Below, piece after piece: positions 59,826-60,781 of a DNA stretch of 60,781 nucleotides. Position 1 is the first letter of the stretch. Each line of letters starts with the position of its first letter. Source of the DNA: a virus. The notes beneath the pieces were generated by a model. That model searched no databases, was not told where the DNA came from, and saw only the letters and a program-made list of their open reading frames with translations. The DNA lies in the IMG/VR virus record IMGVR_UViG_3300044638_003487, positions 1-60,781 of that record; one strand, written 5' to 3'. A program made the position numbers and the translations under genes.

Positions 59826-59896
59826 TTCTTTTGATTTAAAATAGATTGCCCATAGACTAATGCCATAAGCAATCCCGTGATTAATAATGTGTCCAT
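59822..59896 (-). CDS. Micro membrane ORF (24 aa)
   Basis: The frame reads MDTLLITGLLMALVYGQSIL and ends NQKK, one hydrophobic helix with a basic end. It begins at the last base of the upstream stop (TAATG) and ends inside the next ATG (ATGA), supporting translation in a chain. Confidence 0.5.
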   Translation of the reverse strand: MDTLLITGLLMALVYGQSILNQKK

Positions 59897-60060
59897 TACT
59901 TTCTAAATAAAGGATAACGGAGATTTATAACAAATATCATAGATGATAGTAGTAAGCCTACTATTGAGAACACATAAGCCTCAAAAGTCTCAGCTACAAT
60001 AAGTTCAAATGTACATACAGCACACATGATAGTAATTAATAGATTAAATACATGATTCAT
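59896..60060 (-). CDS. Small two-span membrane protein (54 aa)
   Basis: The frame from 60060 starts MNHVFNLLITIMCAVCTFEL and continues with a second hydrophobic helix (FSIVGLLLSSMIFVI) and a basic end. It overlaps the next micro-ORF start by one base. Confidence 0.6.
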   Translation of the reverse strand: MNHVFNLLITIMCAVCTFELIVAETFEAYVFSIVGLLLSSMIFVINLRYPLFRK

Positions 60061-60084
60061 AGTTCATAGTTTTAAGTAGTTTAT

Positions 60085-60339
60085 TTATTTGTACATATAT
60101 CCCCAATAGTGAGCTTTATTGTAGTTAAATTTAGGAACATTATAATTTTGCCAAGTTAATTCTTCTTCAACTTCTTCTGTATATAGTAAATCAAATTCTT
60201 TTGCAATCCATATTAAATAATGTATGTATTCATGACTTCTTTCATTAAGCATTTCTTCAATTGTAATGCCTTTAAATTTACCAAACTTGAATGAGCTTTG
60301 CATACCTAGTATTGGTTTCTTTTTTATTTCTTTATTCAT
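60085..60339 (-). CDS. ExoX C-terminal-like / DUF3820-type small protein (84 aa)
   Basis: The pattern FKFGKFKGITIEEMLNERSH then YIHYLIWIAKEF (residues 17-48) is that of the small domain found at the C-terminus of ExoX-like exonucleases and as separate DUF3820 proteins. It may bind nucleic acid. Function of the free form is unknown. Confidence 0.7.
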   Translation of the reverse strand: MNKEIKKKPILGMQSSFKFGKFKGITIEEMLNERSHEYIHYLIWIAKEFDLLYTEEVEEELTWQNYNVPKFNYNKAHYWGYMYK

Positions 60340-60378
60340 AAGATATAGTTTTAAGAGATTAATAATTTATATTTAGGG

Positions 60379-60483
60379 CTAATGCCTTATTCCGGAAGAT
60401 GGCTTTATGTTACTCTTATAGGATATAACACTAATGATAAGACTAATAGTAATAGTAATACTAACAGTAGTGTATATAGACAT
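60379..60483 (-). CDS. Possible micro membrane ORF (34 aa)
   Basis: The frame from 60483 starts MSIYTTVSITITISLIISVI and ends SSGIRH. It is one hydrophobic helix. Part of it arises from a short ACT/ATT-type repeat, so this may be chance; no overlap with a neighbour supports it. Confidence 0.3.
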   Translation of the reverse strand: MSIYTTVSITITISLIISVISYKSNIKPSSGIRH

Positions 60484-60781
60484 AGTATTAGCTATATACT
60501 AATAAGTATATAAGCATATTAACTAAATCTGTTACTGAGGCTAATGGCATAGATATGAGGATAGTTTTTCACTCAATCATCCTGTAACCCTTATGTACAC
60601 TAGCTTTCAGAAAATCTTACTGCAACCTTAGCACATATTAAACAGATGTTTTACTATCTATTTATATAGTGTGGACATAGTCTTTATATACTCCTTATAT
60701 ACTATTTATCTACAAACATTTGCTGCATATAACAGTAATTGTAGTCTAAACACCTATAATTTTAAACTAGCACATTTTGTA
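60484..60781. other. AT-rich region without a recognisable gene
   Basis: I see no ORF longer than about 20 codons with a plausible product on either strand. A weak AGGAT...ATCCT inverted repeat lies near 60557-60582. It may hold the promoter region for the minus-strand operon or an RNA gene; no exact TAnnTTTG box is visible. Confidence 0.4.

Noticed and set aside
60433-60470. AATAGTAATAGTAATACTAA-like repeats as a CRISPR or iteron array
   Set aside because: It is a short simple-sequence run without spacers or regular unit length.
1-60781. Integrase, attachment site or transposase
   Set aside because: No tyrosine or serine recombinase, transposase motif or long terminal repeats could be seen; only homing-type nucleases are present.

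Overview
The window looks like about 60 kb of a crAss-like phage (order Crassvirales) that infects a Bacteroidota host. The strongest evidence is a set of giant plus-strand virion genes. One 3603-residue protein carries the DFDVD metal-binding signature of the crAss-phage virion-packaged RNA polymerase. Supporting signs are a dense minus-strand replication block (family B DNA polymerase, DnaB-type helicase, Toprim primase, uracil-DNA glycosylase, Sak4-like ATPase, SF2 helicase), strong AT richness, A-rich leaders without Shine-Dalgarno sites, and a few TAnnTTTG promoter boxes of the Bacteroidota type. All calls were made by eye; no database was searched. The standard genetic code suffices: TAA, TAG and TGA are all used as stops.

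Layout. (1) 1-24.1 kb, plus strand: four long virion/transcription genes (571, 1859, 3603 and 1936 aa) and a 45-aa basic protein, the set expected to be packaged and ejected with the DNA. Three separate HExxH zincin sites, a possible ADP-ribosyltransferase-like domain and a LysM domain are embedded in them. (2) 24.1-30.5 kb, minus: small metabolic genes (hotdog thioesterase, MazG-like), an abundant-looking 402-aa protein and the DNA polymerase, whose 5' end was invaded by an HNH homing gene. (3) 30.5-44.05 kb, minus: exonuclease, an acidic-tailed protein, a MoxR ATPase plus VWA-metallopeptidase pair, a GIY-YIG nuclease, primase, SSB-like protein, Sak4-like ATPase, helicase and UDG. (4) 44.08-46.1 kb: plus-strand genes including a metallophosphoesterase, starting from a compact divergent promoter. 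(5) 46.1-53 kb, minus: many tiny, tightly overlapping accessory genes (zinc ribbons, single-membrane-span proteins, a secreted protein, HTH proteins), several joined by repeated start/stop junction sequences. (6) 53-60.8 kb, minus: ClpS-like adaptor, SF2 helicase, ParB-like protein, HNH nuclease, small genes, an aberrant tRNA-like gene, a roughly 200-nt non-coding segment closed by an inverted repeat, and a mostly non-coding tail.

How it fits together. The packaged RNA polymerase would enter with the genome and transcribe early genes. The replication genes would copy the DNA. Host-type promoters and Rho-independent hairpins divide the minus strand into units. The small genes of region 5 are probably host-takeover or counter-defence functions. 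The most unusual items are the HNH insertion flanked by an original and a synonymously recoded copy of the polymerase start, the repeated 17-bp gene junctions, and the tRNA-like plus inverted-repeat RNA locus.
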